Below are positions 53,152 through 54,540 of a stretch of DNA of 54,540 nt, piece by piece. Origin of the DNA: Dehalococcoidia bacterium (lineage in GTDB: Bacteria > Chloroflexota > Dehalococcoidia > Lucifugimonadales > Lucifugimonadaceae); NCBI GenBank assembly GCA_026421185.1, contig JAPKCH010000009.1, positions 1 through 54,540 on the forward strand. Direction: 5' to 3'. Position 1 is the stretch's first letter. Each line of letters begins with the position of its first letter. A program made the translations under genes and the position numbers. Under the pieces are notes generated by a model. It saw only the letters and a list, made by a program, of their open reading frames with translations, did no database searches and was not told the origin of the DNA.

Positions 53152-53157
53152 ACGCTT

Positions 53158-54117
53158 ATGAGTTCAGCCCCTTCTGAAAAAATACAAAAATCTGGCAGAT
53201 CACCAGTTGTTGATCAAAGACAGCCGCTTTCGCTAAAAGCTGGTGGCTTTTCGCTTTTACTTTCCACAATGTGGGCGGGTAATCCTGTTGCCAATAAGGC
53301 AGGACTGGAAGACGCCGGCCCACTTAAACTTGGATATCTGAGATTCATTCTCGGTGCGATCGTTGTTTTGGTCTACGCGGTCTCCACCAAGCAGTCGTTT
53401 AAAATTCTTCGCCACGAATGGGTTCCGCTCGGTCTCCTAGGCGTCCTTTTTACCGTACAACTGGCGTTTATGAACATTGGTCAGGACTTTACGACGGCAG
53501 GTCATGCTGTTGTGGTGACTACTACGTTTCCGCTGTGGACAGGTGTATTTTCTCACTTTTTCGTACCGGGAGATCGAATGTCTCGTTCTCGAACATTTGG
53601 CACGCTGGTGGCCTACTCGGGAGTTGTGGCGGTTTTCTATAAGGGATTCGCAGATTCGAGTTCAGATTTCCTAATTGGCGACCTACTGCTGCTGGTATCG
53701 GCTATATTGCTCGGCGGACGCCAAGTCTTTTTGTCGCAATTGGGTCAAGGAATCTCACAGCACAAACTTCTGATGGCTCAGAGCGTATTTGGCATAACGA
53801 CGTTTGTCATAGCCAGCCTTATATTCGAAGGTGATGAGTCGTTCAGTGTGACTACGAATCTTGTGGTCGCTTTGGCGTACACGGGCGTGCTGATTGCGGG
53901 GTTGGGCTTTATAGGCCAAACATGGCTTTTGAAGCGTTATCTGCCGAGTCGTGTAACCGTAATATCCTTGAGTCAACCGGTATTTGGTGTGTTGTTCAGC
54001 TGGTGGATACTCGGCGAAACAATCGGTGGGGAACTGTATATCGGCGCAGTGCTAGTCATTATTGGATCAGCATTGGCACAACGTCGCGGCAAGACGAAAT
54101 CTACTAAGCAGCCATAA
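53158..54117 (+). CDS. EamA-family drug/metabolite transporter (DMT)
   Basis: Inner-membrane exporter with ten predicted helices in two EamA repeats (about residues 25-155 and 170-310), 319 residues. LLLSTMWAGNPVANKAGLEDAGPL near 33 and SLSQPVFGVLFSWWILGE near 277 are the usual EamA blocks. A cytoplasmic N-terminus of 30 residues is Ser/Lys-rich, and the C-terminus ends in a basic tail. Members export amino acids or metabolites, or import purines and related compounds. Operon position after an aminotransferase and a serine hydrolase supports amino-acid handling. Confidence 0.88.
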   Translation: MSSAPSEKIQKSGRSPVVDQRQPLSLKAGGFSLLLSTMWAGNPVANKAGLEDAGPLKLGYLRFILGAIVVLVYAVSTKQSFKILRHEWVPLGLLGVLFTVQLAFMNIGQDFTTAGHAVVVTTTFPLWTGVFSHFFVPGDRMSRSRTFGTLVAYSGVVAVFYKGFADSSSDFLIGDLLLLVSAILLGGRQVFLSQLGQGISQHKLLMAQSVFGITTFVIASLIFEGDESFSVTTNLVVALAYTGVLIAGLGFIGQTWLLKRYLPSRVTVISLSQPVFGVLFSWWILGETIGGELYIGAVLVIIGSALAQRRGKTKSTKQP

Positions 54118-54425
54118 TCTGCTGGTGGAACTTCTCGATAAGATAGCGAACTACTTCGACTTCTAAGTGGTGTATTGGGTAGAAAGCGCTGGCTGCGGCT
54201 TCTGCATCCAAGCTTTCGTATTCGTCATACTGCTTCATCGAAGTTTGTGCGGCTACCGCTTGAGGATTGATTCGAGAGCGTTGATACCGCCGGTTGCTTA
54301 ACCGTTAACTTCATATGCGCCATTTCGTTATAGTGCCGAGCGACCGTCGTTTCGTAAAACGGGTTTGTTATCTGCTGTCAGAACTGAAATTCCTTCCACT
54401 TCTGCGCCTGCTGATACATGGGCAA
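54104..54425 (-). pseudogene. Decayed gene with at least two frameshifts
   Basis: Three protein-like stretches read one after another on the minus strand in different frames: AHVSAGAEVEGISVLTADN (about 54425-54355), then NPFYETTVARHYNEMAHMKL (about 54370-54300), then INPQAVAAQTSMKQYDEYES running to a stop at 54104 with EVEVVRYLIEKFHQQIMAA at its end. None has a full start or an intact frame, so I read one former gene now broken. Its last codons overlap the exporter end. The family is not recognised. The remainder up to the window end shows nothing further. Confidence 0.45.
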
Positions 54426-54540
54426 TATTCGATAATATTGTCCATTGCTGCTGTATATATATTTCGGCCTGGTTGGCGAATCTTGTCGTTTATGAGAGCC
54501 GTTGAAACGGATAGATACAATCTATTCTTGTTTGTAATGA

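Noticed and set aside
1-54540. CRISPR arrays, insertion sequences, integrases, rRNA
   Set aside because: No regularly spaced repeats, transposase motifs or rRNA-like sequence were seen on either strand.

Overview
The window reads as a chromosomal segment of a free-living bacterium, most likely a Chloroflexota member of the marine SAR202 type. That is inference from gene content and protein flavour: an rpoB-rpoC pair, a split glycine decarboxylase (gcvPA/gcvPB), a ThrRS without TGS domain, a VLRF1-type release factor, and many TIM-barrel catabolic enzymes (two enolase-superfamily members, several amidohydrolases). No phage, insertion sequence, integrase or CRISPR array is visible. Only two tRNAs are present, Asp(GTC) and Val(GAC), both with encoded CCA.

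Layout. 0-4 kb: YjhG-type sugar-acid dehydratase, O6-methylguanine-DNA methyltransferase, amidohydrolase. 4-8.5 kb: tRNA-Asp, glutaredoxin, and a copper block (csoR-copA-YHS protein, with a CsoR-type palindrome between csoR and a divergent lipoprotein cytochrome c). 8.5-20 kb: rpoB (strong promoter and a two-hairpin leader), rpoC, tRNA-Val, thrS. 20-27.5 kb: citrate synthase, a MidA/NDUFAF7-like methyltransferase and the glycine cleavage operon gcvT-gcvH-gcvPA-gcvPB. 27.7-32 kb: amidohydrolase, a peroxiredoxin with an in-frame TGA at the catalytic position, then HpcH aldolase, KDPG-type aldolase and KDG-type kinase. 32-38 kb: minus-strand genes (MhuD-like monooxygenase, hydroxyacid dehydrogenase, a 35-codon ORF, gamma-glutamyltransferase, sugar isomerase-like protein, amidohydrolase). 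38-42 kb: MFS transporter and small membrane proteins. 42-47 kb: minus-strand enolase-superfamily enzyme, amidohydrolase and two tandem PLP deaminase/desulfhydrase paralogues. 47-54 kb: Gfo/Idh oxidoreductase, second enolase-superfamily enzyme, VLRF1-like release factor, class IV aminotransferase, serine hydrolase, DMT exporter. The right edge holds a decayed gene.

Function. The dehydratase, 2-keto-3-deoxy acid aldolases and kinase form a plausible sugar-acid degradation route. The amidohydrolases, GGT, PLP lyases, aminotransferase and exporter suggest scavenging of amino-acid derivatives and cyclic amides. Copper export, heme-type monooxygenase and Sec-peroxiredoxin point to metal and redox stress handling.

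The strongest unusual signal is the selenocysteine peroxiredoxin at 28596-29078: a PxxxTxxU active site read through TGA, followed at SECIS distance by a 7-bp stem with a GUU loop. Other notable items are loss of most of the second zinc site of RpoC, the attenuator-like rpoB leader, a 36-bp near-loopless palindrome filling a convergent gene gap, two small proteins (35 and 44 aa) with strong translation context, helically phased GTAAY repeats, and several decayed gene remnants.
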